Below, in pieces: positions 26,324 through 34,890 of a stretch of 64,000 nt of DNA (the first letter of the stretch is position 1; each line of letters opens with the position of its first letter). Source of the DNA: Bog-159 sp050008575 (GTDB taxonomy: Bacteria; Acidobacteriota; Terriglobia; Bryobacterales; Bryobacteraceae); contig JBEKMJ010000010.1 of the NCBI GenBank assembly GCA_050008575.1, positions 43,703-107,702 on the forward strand, in the 5' to 3' direction. Made by a program: the position numbers and the translations under genes. A model generated the notes under the pieces. The model worked only from the letters and a program-made list of their open reading frames with translations. It was not told where the DNA came from and did no database searches.

Positions 26324-27178
26324 ATGCAGAATCGATTGTCAGTTTTCATTGGGTTGCTGATCGCGTGCCTGCCGCCACTGACGGCATGCGCGGCCGAGGT
26401 GGAGCAGAACGAAACCATCCGCAACACCTACCCGCTCTCGGGCGCCGCGCCGAAGAAAGTCACCGTGGATAACGTCAACGGATCGATCCACGTGACCGGC
26501 TATGCGGGCAGCGAAGTCCGCCTCACCGCGCACAAGCGCCTGCGCGCCGAATCGCCGGAAACCGCCGAACAGGCGCGGCGCGACGTCAAGCTGGATATCT
26601 CGCAAGACGCCAACACCGTGCGCTTCTATGTGGACGGGCCTTTCCGCTGCCGCAACGGCGGCGTGCACATCGATCGCGACCCGGGCTACGAAGTGAAGTA
26701 CGACTTCGAACTGCAGGTTCCGCAAGATACAGCCATCGATTTGAAGACTATCAACGACGGCGAGATCAAAGTCGACAACGTGGCGGGCGATTATAAGGTG
26801 GACAACATCAACGGCGGCGTGGAGATGACGGAGCTGTCGGGTTCGGGCAAGGTCTACGCGCTGAACGGCAAAGTGACCGTAACGTTTCGCGAGAACCCCC
26901 GCGGCAAGAGTTCCTTCGGCTCGCTGAACGGCGAAGTGCGGGTGAGTTTCCAGCCGGATCTTAACGCCGACGTGCGCTTCAAGACGTTCAACGGCGCAGT
27001 ATATACCGATTACGAGGTGACTTACTTGCCGCTGCCGGCCGCGGCGGCCGAGCGCCACGGCGCCAAGTATGTCTACAAGAGCAGTGAGTGGTCCGCGGTG
27101 CGCATGGGCCATGGCGGGCCGGAGCTTAGCTTCGACGCATTCAACGGCAATATTCGAATTCTGAATCGAGGACAGTAA
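26324..27178 (+). CDS. Secreted DUF4097 beta-strand repeat protein
   Basis: 284 residues with a signal peptide (LSVFIGLLIACLPPLTACA); the AGGAG-type ribosome site lies just before the start. VDNVNGSIHVTGYAGSEVRL, then IDLKTINDGEIKVDNVAGDY and VDNINGGVEMTELSG show the repeating beta strands of DUF4097, thought to form a right-handed beta helix. Its function is unknown; members often sit beside ECF/anti-sigma pairs, as here, and could be regulated targets at the envelope. A paralogue follows 2 nt downstream. Confidence 0.88.
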   Translation: MQNRLSVFIGLLIACLPPLTACAAEVEQNETIRNTYPLSGAAPKKVTVDNVNGSIHVTGYAGSEVRLTAHKRLRAESPETAEQARRDVKLDISQDANTVRFYVDGPFRCRNGGVHIDRDPGYEVKYDFELQVPQDTAIDLKTINDGEIKVDNVAGDYKVDNINGGVEMTELSGSGKVYALNGKVTVTFRENPRGKSSFGSLNGEVRVSFQPDLNADVRFKTFNGAVYTDYEVTYLPLPAAAAERHGAKYVYKSSEWSAVRMGHGGPELSFDAFNGNIRILNRGQ

Positions 27179-27180
27179 TC

Positions 27181-28014
27181 ATGCGAACACCAATCAAAGT
27201 ATCTGCATTTGTATGTTCATGTTTTTTGACGGCCAGCTTGCCGGGCATGGCGCAGGAGCCACAGCGCGCCAACATCCCGCTGTCCGATCCGTCGCGGCCG
27301 GCGATGGTACATGCCTCCCTCATGAACGGAAGCATCACGGTAACCGGCTATAACGGCAAGGAGGTGATCGTGGAAGCGCGCAGCCGCCATGAGGACGCGC
27401 GGGAATCCAAGCCGGACCCCAAGGCCAATGGCATGCACCGTCTGGAAAGCCATGGAACCGGCCTCAGCGTGGAGGAGAACGACAACGAGTATCACATCGG
27501 GGTGGGGTCCATGAATCGCACGGTGGACCTGAACATCCAGGTGCCCTTCAATACTTCCCTGAAGCTGCGGTGCCTGAACGACGGCGATATCAAGGTAGAG
27601 CGGGTAAGCGGCGAAGTCGACGCGGACGATTTGAACGGCTCCGTGACGCTGCTGCACATCTCGGGCACGGTGGTGGCGCATTCGCTCAACGAAGACGTGG
27701 TGGTGACGCTCGACCAGGTGACTCCGGGAAAATCGATGTCTTTCAGCACCATGAATGGGGACGTGGACGTGACGTTGCCGGGGGATGTGAAGGCGCGCGT
27801 CAGCCTGAAGTCCGACAACGGCGAGATCTATAGCGATTTCGATGTGCATGCGGAAGCCAATCCGGCCGGCCCGAAGGTCGCGGAGACGCATGGCAAGGAC
27901 GGGAAGTACCGCGTGCAGTTCGACAAGGTCACGTACGGGTCGATCAACGGCGGCGGGCCGGAAATGCAGTTCACCACTTTCAACGGTAAGATCTACCTAA
28001 GGAAAAAGAAGTAG
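27181..28014 (+). CDS. Second DUF4097 beta-strand repeat protein
   Basis: 277 residues, signal peptide VCSCFLTASLPGMAQ. VHASLMNGSITVTGYNGKEV, LKLRCLNDGDIKVERVSGEV and DDLNGSVTLLHISGTV repeat the same strand pattern as the previous gene, from which it probably arose by duplication; the two diverge strongly between motifs. Co-transcribed with it (2-nt gap). The stop codon abuts a palindromic repeat that may end the operon. Confidence 0.88.
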   Translation: MRTPIKVSAFVCSCFLTASLPGMAQEPQRANIPLSDPSRPAMVHASLMNGSITVTGYNGKEVIVEARSRHEDARESKPDPKANGMHRLESHGTGLSVEENDNEYHIGVGSMNRTVDLNIQVPFNTSLKLRCLNDGDIKVERVSGEVDADDLNGSVTLLHISGTVVAHSLNEDVVVTLDQVTPGKSMSFSTMNGDVDVTLPGDVKARVSLKSDNGEIYSDFDVHAEANPAGPKVAETHGKDGKYRVQFDKVTYGSINGGGPEMQFTTFNGKIYLRKKK

Positions 28015-28111
28015 GGCGGACCTCCAGGTCTGCGCGGGTCCTCCAGGACCCGCCCTGCGCTGCTGAGAGGCCGGCGTGGACGCCGGCCGCAGGACTGGAG
28101 TCCTGCCCCAC
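28014..28111. repeat. Palindromic intergenic module cluster
   Basis: Successive palindromes GCGGACCTCCAGGTCTGC, GCGGGTCCTCCAGGACCCGC, GGCCGGCGTGGACGCCGGCC and CAGGACTGGAGTCCTG end in the GCCCCAC box. CTCCAG or its complement recurs as loop. Lies between the DUF4097 operon and the methyltransferase gene. Confidence 0.75.
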
Positions 28112-28130
28112 ATCCTGCTAAGATACCGGT

Positions 28131-28706
28131 ATTTTCCGCTACATCGAATGGATCTGGATCGCGGTGGGGGCCGTCTGGGCGGCCTGCGCCCTGGCGTCCA
28201 AGAAAACCGCGCGCCGCGAGGCCGCGACTTCCCGGCTGCTGCACATCGCCATCATGGTCGCCGCTTTTGCCTTGCTCTTCCCCAGGCTCCCCATCGGCTA
28301 CAGTTTTCCGGTGGGCCCGCTCGCCTGGCGATTTGTGCCGGACACGCCCGCCATCGCCTGGACTGGCTTGGCTCTCGCCGCCGCGGGCTGCGCTTTTGCC
28401 ATCTGGGCGCGCCTGCTGCTGGGCGGCAACTGGAGCAGCAGCGTGACGGTCAAGCGGGACCACCAACTCATCCGCCGCGGACCATATACCATCGTCCGCC
28501 ATCCTATTTACTCCGGATTCCTGCTGGGTATGGCCGGCACGGCGCTGGCGCTGGGCGAATGGCGCGGCGTCGCCGGGCTGGCGCTGGCTTTCATCGGCTG
28601 GAGCACCAAGTCGCGCATTGAGGAAGCCTTCATGGTGGCGCAGTTCGGCGACGTGTATACCAGGTACCAGCGCGAGGTGAAGGCGCTGATCCCATTCGTT
28701 CTGTAG
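28131..28706 (+). CDS. Isoprenylcysteine carboxyl methyltransferase-like membrane protein
   Basis: About 191 residues if started at ATT 28131, or 180 from GTG 28164. The in-frame stop at 28119 leaves no ATG, GTG or TTG before 28164, yet the preceding codons (FRYIEWIWIAVGAVW) look like the first membrane helix, so a rare ATT start or a mis-set start is likely. Four or so hydrophobic helices and the C-terminal RRGPYTIVRHPIYSGFLLG, then RIEEAFMVAQFG and YQREVKALIPFVL, match the ICMT/PEMT family, which methylates small or lipid-linked substrates in the membrane with SAM. Followed at 13 nt by a broken MarR gene. Confidence 0.82.
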   Translation: MFRYIEWIWIAVGAVWAACALASKKTARREAATSRLLHIAIMVAAFALLFPRLPIGYSFPVGPLAWRFVPDTPAIAWTGLALAAAGCAFAIWARLLLGGNWSSSVTVKRDHQLIRRGPYTIVRHPIYSGFLLGMAGTALALGEWRGVAGLALAFIGWSTKSRIEEAFMVAQFGDVYTRYQREVKALIPFVL

Positions 28707-28719
28707 CCCCGAAAACGCC

Positions 28720-29178
28720 ATGGCCACTAAACCGCACTTGGCGCGGATGGCGCAAGAGATCGAGGGCCACCTGAGCGCGGTGCGCCGGATTTTGCGCCAG
28801 CCGGTGGAAGCCGAATTCGCGCGCGGCAACCTGACGGCCCCGCAACGCGGCGTGATGCAGGCGTTGTTTCACTCCGGCGGCCTGAGCCTGAAGGACCTGA
28901 GCGGCCGCGTGGGACTGGCGCACAGCACCGTTTCCGGCATCGTGGATCGCCTGGAGGAGCGCGGCCTGGCGCAGCGCCGGCCCGACCCAACCGATGCCCG
29001 CGCCAGCGTCATCGTGGTTTCCTAGCGGGTTCGGGACTACATGCGCAAGACCTATCCAGCCGTCGCTGTAGATCCGGTAACGGCCGCGTTGCGCCGCGCC
29101 AAACCGGCCGAGCGCGCGGCCATTCTGAAAGGCTTGCGCACCCTGCGCCGGGTTGTGGAAGCCACCGCCCAAGCCTGA
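28720..29178 (+). pseudogene. MarR-type regulator interrupted by an in-frame amber codon
   Basis: Codons 1-101 give a MarR winged-helix (LTAPQRGVMQALFHSGGLSL, LAHSTVSGIVDRLEERGL, RRPDPTDARASVIVVS), then TAG at 29023-29025. The same frame continues for 50 codons with the expected C-terminal dimerisation helices (VRDYMRKTYPAVAVDPVTAA, AERAAILKGLRTLRRVVEA) to TGA at 29176. Without the TAG the protein would be about 152 residues, normal for MarR. So either a nonsense mutation or a sequence error has cut it. The truncated product keeps the DNA-binding part but loses half the dimer interface. Confidence 0.85.
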
Positions 29179-29209
29179 AATTGTTATACTCTGGCTTCGG
29201 CCCTATTCT

Positions 29210-29503
29210 ATGGCGAATCCGAAATATGCCGTTTCCGACAAGCCCGTTCCGGTTTCCGAACTCGTGGCCACGCTGAGCGACGGGACCAAGGTGAAGCGCC
29301 GTGTGCCGCGCATGCGCGCCTGCAACGAGAAAGACGCGAAAGGCAAGCTTTGCGCGGGCCATCTGAAGCGCTGGTATTTCTTCGGCGACGAGGTGAAACG
29401 GAAATTCGGCGCCGAGGCCGAGGTTTACCGTTGCGAGCACTGCAAGACGCTGTATCTGCCGAATGCGGAAGAAGAGCCGCGCACCGGGACCTTATCGTTC
29501 TAG
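29210..29503 (+). CDS. Small zinc-ribbon-like protein of unknown function
   Basis: 97 residues from ATG 29210. Cysteines occur at MRACNEKDAKGKLCAGH and YRCEHCKTLYLP, spaced like a four-Cys (or Cys/His) zinc site. The middle RWYFFGDEVKRKFG is charged and helical. I do not recognise a named family. Its stop codon TAG is part of the CTAG boundary of the adjacent mobile-element-like repeat. Confidence 0.6.
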   Translation: MANPKYAVSDKPVPVSELVATLSDGTKVKRRVPRMRACNEKDAKGKLCAGHLKRWYFFGDEVKRKFGAEAEVYRCEHCKTLYLPNAEEEPRTGTLSF

Positions 29504-29841
29504 TACAACGTACTCAGTTGCACCGTTAGGCCAGGCTGAAAGCCGGCTCTGGATGGAGACTGGCCATTTCAGTTGGGTAGCTCTCGTGGCGCACGCCCCC
29601 GGCGTGCCGTGTCGGCACTTCTGCCGACACCGGCGAGCTTCGCTCGCCGCTGGAGTTCCCACATTTGCTGGAGCTGGAATTGGAGGGCGGGCTTTAGCCG
29701 CCGCGGGGCTTCAGCCTGTGTAAGGCGAGCTTCGCTCGCCATAGCCGGCTGAAAGCCGGCTGCGGGCAGGATTGCCCGCCCCACACGAGTCATCTTGGCT
29801 GCGCCGTCAATCTATGAAGAACTATCTGGACGACATACTAG
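29500..29841. mobile_element. MITE-like element, copy 1
   Basis: 342 bp bounded by CTAG at both ends (29500-29503 and 29838-29841). The left end CTAGTACAACGTAC and the complement of the right end, CTAGTATGTCGTCC, form an imperfect terminal inverted repeat. The interior carries several palindromic modules (e.g. GTGTCGGCACTTCTGCCGAC, GGCGAGCTTCGCTCGCC, GCCGGCTGAAAGCCGGC). A second copy at 41143-41362 shares both ends and the flanking blocks CATTTCAGTTGGGTAGC-like and GGCAGGATTGCCCGCCCCAC. It encodes no protein. Its CTAG ends overlap the stop codons of both neighbouring convergent genes. Confidence 0.7.
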
Positions 29842-30308
29842 CTTGCGTCCTTTCCCATCCGCCGCGCTAGCTCCATCCGCAAGCTCTCTTCCCCGCGCGC
29901 CATGGCCCACCGGTGGTTCGCCGAAAAGAACGGCTTGAACAGGAACGATAGATACCGCAACAGCGGCTTATCCGCGCGAATGCGCCAATCGTAAGTAATC
30001 TCGGTGAATCGCCCGTCGGGCAGGAACGTCCATTTCCCGCTGCCGTTGAAGTCGCCCCAAGCCTCCAGGCTGAACCCATGCGGATGGCGGCGCTCGCTCA
30101 CCCGAAAGCTCCAGCGCAGCGTGTAAGGCAGCCAACCCTTGGTGTGCAATTCGTAGACGCTGTCTTCCGGCTCGGTCACCTTTAAGTAGACGGACGGCCA
30201 CCAGCGCGGCAGGTCCAGCGGTTTGTCGAGCACATCCCAAACCTGCCGCGGCGTGGCTTCCACGCGCCAATGTGTCACGAAATGGTAGTCGTTCGCGGGC
30301 ATAGTCAC
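29838..30308 (-). CDS. SRPBCC (START-like) family protein
   Basis: 156 residues. YHFVTHWRVEATPRQVWDVL, LDLPRWWPSVYLKV, GSGKWTFLPDGRFTEITYDW and the cationic C-terminus fit the SRPBCC helix-grip fold that binds hydrophobic ligands (polyketide cyclase-like). No catalytic residue can be assigned. It starts 4 nt inside the end of the upstream gene (ATGA overlap), so it is the last gene of the sigma-kinase-secreted protein run on the minus strand. Its TAG stop lies within the CTAG of the MITE-like element. Confidence 0.8.
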   Translation of the reverse strand: MTMPANDYHFVTHWRVEATPRQVWDVLDKPLDLPRWWPSVYLKVTEPEDSVYELHTKGWLPYTLRWSFRVSERRHPHGFSLEAWGDFNGSGKWTFLPDGRFTEITYDWRIRADKPLLRYLSFLFKPFFSANHRWAMARGEESLRMELARRMGKDAS

Positions 30309-31249
30309 TGCATGTGGGTGCTGGAATCGAATTGCCAGTGGATGGCGCTGGCGAAGAATTCCTGGCTTAGCTCGCCTATCGCGTTGCGCAGGCTCAGGAT
30401 GAACTGATCTTTCGTGTTCGTCTTCCAGAACTCTTCCTCATGCGCCTGTTTCTTGAATTCCTCCACCCATAACCGGATGAGTTCGGGCCGCACCGGCGAC
30501 AAGTCCTGGATCAAGAATTGGCTCGGCGAGGCATTAGACCGGCTTAACGGAATCGTGGTGGAGAAAATATAGGGCCCGCCAGTATGCGTTCCGGGGAAGC
30601 GCGCCAGGAGTTCCGTGGCGCGGCCGTAGTCGTAACTGCTTACCAAAATGCAGGCAGCTTCCGCCGACCACCTCGAATAGCCGCCATCGGTATCGGGCGG
30701 AAGCGGTTCCGTGCCGGCTTGCTCGTGCCGCCGGCGATGGGCATCCAAAAGCGCCGGACTGAAACGAAAGCAGGATGCGGGGGTGAAAGCATCCGGCAAC
30801 TCACTGGCTGGACAGGTGAGTGGAAGAAAAGTGGCGTTCAGGTGGTCGAGAGGGATCTGCCGAATCCAGCGGACGTCCGGCATCAGCAAGAACGCGCGGA
30901 TTGTTTCGCGATAGCGGAGCCACTGATCCGATCCGATGAACTCGGGCTGCGACCCAAACAGCACGTAACTATAGAGTCCGTATTCCGGCTCCTTGGCGTC
31001 ACGCGTGAGAAATGCGGCGGCGGGCACTCGCGTGATGCCCCTTCCCCCGGCTCCCCCGTGGGAGGAATCTCCCGCCGACGTATGCCCGGATGTGGCCATC
31101 CCATGTGGCGTCGAAGTGGTTGCGTGCGACGCGGTGGAAGTGGCAGTCGTTTTCTTCTTGGGCGGTTTGGTCGCTTGCGATTGCGCAAAAATCGCGGGCG
31201 CCGGCAAGAGCATGGCACACACAATCAAGACTGTTTCGCGCATGGTCAT
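30305..31249 (-). CDS. Secreted protein of unknown function
   Basis: 314 residues from the ATG at 31249, which opens a signal peptide (MTMRETVLIVCAMLLPAPAI). A Thr/Ser/His-rich linker follows (about residues 25-75), then a globular domain with GLYSYVLFGS, FLLMPDVRWIRQIPLDHL, CILVSSYDYGRATELLARFP and GGPYIFSTTIPL. Not recognised. It sits 2 nt after the kinase and overlaps the SRPBCC gene, so it is part of the ECF/kinase operon and could be the sensed or controlled outer component. Confidence 0.75.
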   Translation of the reverse strand: MTMRETVLIVCAMLLPAPAIFAQSQATKPPKKKTTATSTASHATTSTPHGMATSGHTSAGDSSHGGAGGRGITRVPAAAFLTRDAKEPEYGLYSYVLFGSQPEFIGSDQWLRYRETIRAFLLMPDVRWIRQIPLDHLNATFLPLTCPASELPDAFTPASCFRFSPALLDAHRRRHEQAGTEPLPPDTDGGYSRWSAEAACILVSSYDYGRATELLARFPGTHTGGPYIFSTTIPLSRSNASPSQFLIQDLSPVRPELIRLWVEEFKKQAHEEEFWKTNTKDQFILSLRNAIGELSQEFFASAIHWQFDSSTHMQ

Positions 31250-31251
31250 GC

Positions 31252-32517
31252 CTATCCGCCTACCTTCTTTAGCAGCTTTAGCAGCCGTCCCGCCCATCGC
31301 ACCGCCGCCACCAGAATCAGCACCGCCACGAATACGACCACGGTTTCCGCAAGACCCAGCGGCCTGTCCCGCGTCACCGGCGAAGTATCCAAATACCAGC
31401 GCACCGCCAATGTGATCGCTAAAGACGGGATGAGGTATTGTAGCGCCACGGTCCGCCGCGGGCGCGCGGACCGCATGGTTGCCGTTTCGGCGAGACTGGC
31501 TGGCGAAGGCCTCTCTTCGAGCGCCGCTTCGAGCGCCGCCACGAACTCCGCGCAACTTCCATACCGGGCTTCGGGAAGTTTGGCGAGCCCCCGATAGAAG
31601 ACGGCGTCGGCCGCCGCCGGTAGCGAGGGATTCGCGGCCCGCGCCGATGGCCGGTCCTCGTAAACGGCCTGATGCAACATGCCTGCCAGGGAGTCCGCGC
31701 GGAAGGGCCGGATTCCCGTCAGCATCTCAAAGGCGACCACAGCCAGCGAGTACTGATCCGACCGCCCGTCGACCTTCTGCGCCTGAAGTTGCTCCGGGGA
31801 CATATAAGCGGGTGTGCCCACCACGATGCCCGAGCGCGTCATGGTCTGCGTGCTGGCGACCTTCGCGATACCGAAGTCGGTGAGCTTCACCGTGACGCCG
31901 TTGTGCAGCATAATATTCGCGGGCTTTACGTCGCGATGCACCACGCCGTTACCATGCGCATAGTCCAGCGCCTGGGCCGTCTGCCGCAGAATATCGAGTT
32001 TTTGCGCGCGATCGATTTTCTGTCCGGCGGTCAGCGCCTGCAACAGCGACGGTCCCTCCACGCGTTCCATGGCGATGAAGGCCAGGTCGCCCTCCTGTCC
32101 GACATCGAAGACGGTCACGATGCCGGGATGGGATAAAAGGCCGGCGGAGCGCGCCTCGCGGAACAACTGCTCCTGGGTGAGCCCGGCTTCGCTGCTATTC
32201 GCGAGCCACCGGGAATGAATGACCTTGACAGCCACATTGCGGCCGATCAGCGGATCGATGGCATCGTAGACAATGCCCATTGCTCCACGGCCCAATTCGC
32301 CCAGCACTACGTAGCGGCCAATCTGTGGCGGGCAGGGTGGCGGGCTATCGAGAACGGACGTGGTACGGGCATGCGCTTCGAGCAGTCTCACGGCGGCCTG
32401 CAATGCTGCAGCGTCTCCGCGGCAGGCGCTTTCCAGGAAAGTCAGCCGTTCGGCATCGGGGCGCTCCAACGCCTCGTCGAAGAGTTCGCGCACCCGGCGA
32501 TGAAGTTCCGGCGGCAT
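31252..32517 (-). CDS. ECF-linked Ser/Thr protein kinase with two C-terminal membrane helices
   Basis: 421 residues from the ATG at 32517, 5 nt after the sigma gene stop. A helical pre-kinase segment (ELHRRVRELFDEALERPDAE) is shared with the other sigma-linked kinases. The Hanks domain has LGRGAMGIVYDA, VAVKVI, HRDVKPANIM, DFGIAK and SPEQL. Two hydrophobic helices near the end (LIPSLAITLAVRWYL and VVVFVAVLILVAAVRW) anchor it. The kinase domain faces the cytoplasm, where it may phosphorylate the sigma factor or a partner (inference from the conserved pairing). Confidence 0.9.
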   Translation of the reverse strand: MPPELHRRVRELFDEALERPDAERLTFLESACRGDAAALQAAVRLLEAHARTTSVLDSPPPCPPQIGRYVVLGELGRGAMGIVYDAIDPLIGRNVAVKVIHSRWLANSSEAGLTQEQLFREARSAGLLSHPGIVTVFDVGQEGDLAFIAMERVEGPSLLQALTAGQKIDRAQKLDILRQTAQALDYAHGNGVVHRDVKPANIMLHNGVTVKLTDFGIAKVASTQTMTRSGIVVGTPAYMSPEQLQAQKVDGRSDQYSLAVVAFEMLTGIRPFRADSLAGMLHQAVYEDRPSARAANPSLPAAADAVFYRGLAKLPEARYGSCAEFVAALEAALEERPSPASLAETATMRSARPRRTVALQYLIPSLAITLAVRWYLDTSPVTRDRPLGLAETVVVFVAVLILVAAVRWAGRLLKLLKKVGG

Positions 32518-32522
32518 GCTCG

Positions 32523-33152
32523 TCAGGTGGCCCGCCCTGGGGCACGCTCCACGTTTTTCGCGTCGCGTTGCATCCAATCGAGCAACCAGGCGCGGGCGAA
32601 CTCCCAGTCCCGCCGAACCGTAGACAAGGATAGGCTCAGCGCGTCCATTACTTCCCGATCCGTATAACCTCCGAAATGGCGGAGTTCGACCACCTGCGCC
32701 GCCCGCGGCTCCACTCGTTCCAACTCGTTCAAGGCCTCGTCTAGCGATACCAGATCCGCGATGCTCCGTTCTCCGCCGGCGAGTTGTAACTGGTCGATAT
32801 CGAGTTTCACGGCGCCCCCACCGCGCTTCTGCCTGCTCGCCAATCGGGCATGATCGACAAGGATACGGCGCATCTGCCGGCTGGCTATGGCGAAGAAGTG
32901 TTCCCTGCTCCGGATTTCGAGCGATCCGGCTGCCACGAAACGCAAGTAGGCCTCGTGGACCAAAGCCGTGGTCCGCAGTGTGTGGCCCGGCTGCTCGTGC
33001 CGCATCTCGCGCGAGGCGATGCGATGGAGCTCCGAGTAGACGAGCCTGACAGCTTGTTCGCCGGCGTCCCGGTCACCCTGCCGCATTCGATTCAACAGCA
33101 GAGTAAGATCGGGATGTTCAGGCTGGTCCGGTCTTTGTGCGCTGGCGAACAT
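32523..33152 (-). CDS. ECF-type sigma factor of the kinase-linked acidobacterial class
   Basis: 209 residues. LTLLLNRMRQGDRDAGEQAV, ALVHEAYLRF, FFAIASRQMRRILVDHARL and VVELRHFGGYTDREVMDALS form regions 2 and 4 of the class I recall as TIGR02999. The RILVDHAR signature is shared with the sigma genes at 41497, 44841 and 53841. No anti-sigma gene is present; the adjoining kinase probably takes that role, as is known for kinase-linked ECF groups. Expressed ahead of the kinase with a 5-nt gap. Confidence 0.92.
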   Translation of the reverse strand: MFASAQRPDQPEHPDLTLLLNRMRQGDRDAGEQAVRLVYSELHRIASREMRHEQPGHTLRTTALVHEAYLRFVAAGSLEIRSREHFFAIASRQMRRILVDHARLASRQKRGGGAVKLDIDQLQLAGGERSIADLVSLDEALNELERVEPRAAQVVELRHFGGYTDREVMDALSLSLSTVRRDWEFARAWLLDWMQRDAKNVERAPGRAT

Positions 33153-33159
33153 TCAGAAT

Positions 33160-33165
33160 AGTATA
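33160..33165 (-). promoter_or_regulatory. -10 element for leaderless ECF transcription
   Basis: On the minus strand TATACT is followed by 7 bp (ATTCTGA) and the ATG, the same geometry as at 24887 and 54430. No good -35 or Shine-Dalgarno sequence is seen. Confidence 0.5.
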
Positions 33166-33279
33166 CACCGGGCAAGTACGCGCGGAATTGATGCGGGCTA
33201 GGCCCGCGGGCCTGAGTCAGCCGCGCCGGTTGCGTTTCGCCGCGAATCCTCGTATATTAACTCAACGCGCGTGCACGCG

Positions 33280-34620
33280 ATGACTCACTCACTTCCCCAG
33301 TCGCCCCTGTCTCTCTGGCTCGCTGAATACGGTCCCTATGAACCCAGCCCTCCGCTGCGGGGCGATGCCACCGTCGACGTGGCCATCGTGGGCGGCGGAT
33401 TTACCGGAATCGCCACCGCCCACACACTGCTGAAGGAACAGCCGGGCCTGCGCGTGGCGGTATTGGAGCACGAATACGTAGGCTACGGCGCGAGCGGCCG
33501 CAATGGCTCCTTCGCCATGACCGTGGTGGGACTGGGTATCGGGCCCACGGCCATGCTCAAGGGCAAGCCGTTTGTACGCGCCGCGCACGCCTACATGGAG
33601 CGTGCCGTCGATGGACTCGAGTCCCTCATCCGGGAAAACCAGCTTCAATGCGATTACATCCGTCCGGGCTTTCTGCGCATGGCTACCACGCCGGGTTATG
33701 TCAAACGCATTCGGCACGATATCGACCTGGCGCATGAGCTAGGCATTCAAGGCATCGAGTGGCTGGATCGCCACGCCGCGCGCGCCAAGGTCGATTCCGA
33801 GTTGTATCTGGGCGCCTGGTGGGAGCCGCGCCTGGGTTTAGTGAACCCGGCCAAGCTGGTGCGCGAGGAGAAGCGGTTGGCCCTGGCGCGCGGCGCGCGG
33901 ATCTACGAACAGACGCCAGTCGTCGAAATCCAGCGCAGCGCGAAGTTGACGCTGCGTACGCCGGGTGGCACTGTCACCGCCGATAAAATGGTCCTGGCCA
34001 CCAACGCCTACTCGCATCTGATTCCCGAGTTGAAGAGCCGCCAGGCGCCCGCCTGGACTTACATGATCGCCACTGAGCCGCTCAGCGACCGGCACTTCGC
34101 GCAGATCCGCTGGCAGGAGCGCAACGGCGTGGAGGACGCGCGCAACCTGATTCACTATTACCGCATCACGCCGGACAATCGCCTGGCCATGGGCGGCGGG
34201 CCGGTGGGCCTCAGCTCTGGTGCGAATATGGATGTGGATTCGAGCGAATCCGCATGGCGGCATCTGGAGGAGCACACCCGCCTGCTCTTCCCCGCCCTGA
34301 AGGGTGTGAAGATCGCGCATCGCTGGGGCGGTCCATTTTCGGTGACGCTGGATCTCACGCCGGCGCTGGGATATTTGGGCGACCGGCGCGCCTTGTATAG
34401 TCTCGGCTGTGTGGGGCACGGAGTATCCACTACGCACCAGAACGCCATCACGCTCACTGACCTGCTGCTGGAGCGCCAGACGGAGAACACGGCGTGCCCG
34501 TTCGTGAACCGGCGGGTGATCCCTTGGCCGCCGGAGCCGTTGCGCAGCGCGGCGGCGCACGCGATCCGGGCGTATTTGCGAATCGAAGATTGGGCCTATG
34601 AGCGCAAAATGGGGAGCTAA
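33280..34620 (+). CDS. FAD-dependent amine oxidoreductase (DAO family)
   Basis: 446 residues from ATG 33280 (GTG at 33271 adds three). The dinucleotide fold VDVAIVGGGFTGIATAHTLL is near residues 25-45, then GYGASGRNGSF, as in gamma-glutamylputrescine oxidase and glycine/D-amino-acid oxidases. WGGPFSVTLDLTPALGYL and the GCVGHGVSTTHQNA segment close the FAD site. It oxidises an amine or amino acid with O2 or another acceptor; the substrate is unknown. Stands alone between repeats. Confidence 0.87.
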   Translation: MTHSLPQSPLSLWLAEYGPYEPSPPLRGDATVDVAIVGGGFTGIATAHTLLKEQPGLRVAVLEHEYVGYGASGRNGSFAMTVVGLGIGPTAMLKGKPFVRAAHAYMERAVDGLESLIRENQLQCDYIRPGFLRMATTPGYVKRIRHDIDLAHELGIQGIEWLDRHAARAKVDSELYLGAWWEPRLGLVNPAKLVREEKRLALARGARIYEQTPVVEIQRSAKLTLRTPGGTVTADKMVLATNAYSHLIPELKSRQAPAWTYMIATEPLSDRHFAQIRWQERNGVEDARNLIHYYRITPDNRLAMGGGPVGLSSGANMDVDSSESAWRHLEEHTRLLFPALKGVKIAHRWGGPFSVTLDLTPALGYLGDRRALYSLGCVGHGVSTTHQNAITLTDLLLERQTENTACPFVNRRVIPWPPEPLRSAAAHAIRAYLRIEDWAYERKMGS

Positions 34621-34622
34621 CT

Positions 34623-34812
34623 GGAGGGCGGGCAATTCTGCCCGCAGCCGGTTTTCAGCCGGCTTAGCGGGGCGGAAAGCCATTCGACAGGCCTCGTGGG
34701 GCGGCGCCATGCGCCGCCAAGTCCGCCTTTCAGGCCGGCGTTATGGTTAGGCGAGCGTAGCGCCGGCTTAGCGGGGCTGAAAGCCCCGCGGCGGCGCATG
34801 GCGCCGCCCCAC
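34623..34812. repeat. Palindromic intergenic module cluster
   Basis: A series of palindromes including GCGGGCAATTCTGCCCGC, GCCGGTTTTCAGCCGGC, GGCGGCGCCATGCGCCGCC and GCGGGGCTGAAAGCCCCGC with GTGGGGC/GCCCCAC boxes in both directions. It fills most of the gap before the aspartate kinase gene. Confidence 0.75.
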
Positions 34813-34829
34813 GAAAGCCTAAGCCTTTC

Positions 34830-34859
34830 TTGATAGCTTCCTTAGCACCGTCTTATACG
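34830..34859 (+). promoter_or_regulatory. Sigma-70-type promoter for aspartate kinase
   Basis: TTGATA (34830-34835) and, 17-18 bp later, TTATAC/TATACG (34853-34859). The start codon is about 32 bp downstream, so the leader would be short, with no lysine riboswitch. Confidence 0.55.
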
Positions 34860-34890
34860 TTCCTTATCGCCTGCCGGATAACATGGGTTC

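Noticed and set aside
29023..29025. TAG in the MarR gene as pyrrolysine or read-through
   Set aside because: Pyrrolysine is not expected in this lineage, no context supports it, and the position is not catalytic; nonsense mutation or sequence error is simpler.
34830..34890. Lysine riboswitch before aspartate kinase
   Set aside because: The leader after the predicted promoter is only about 25 nt, too short for any riboswitch.
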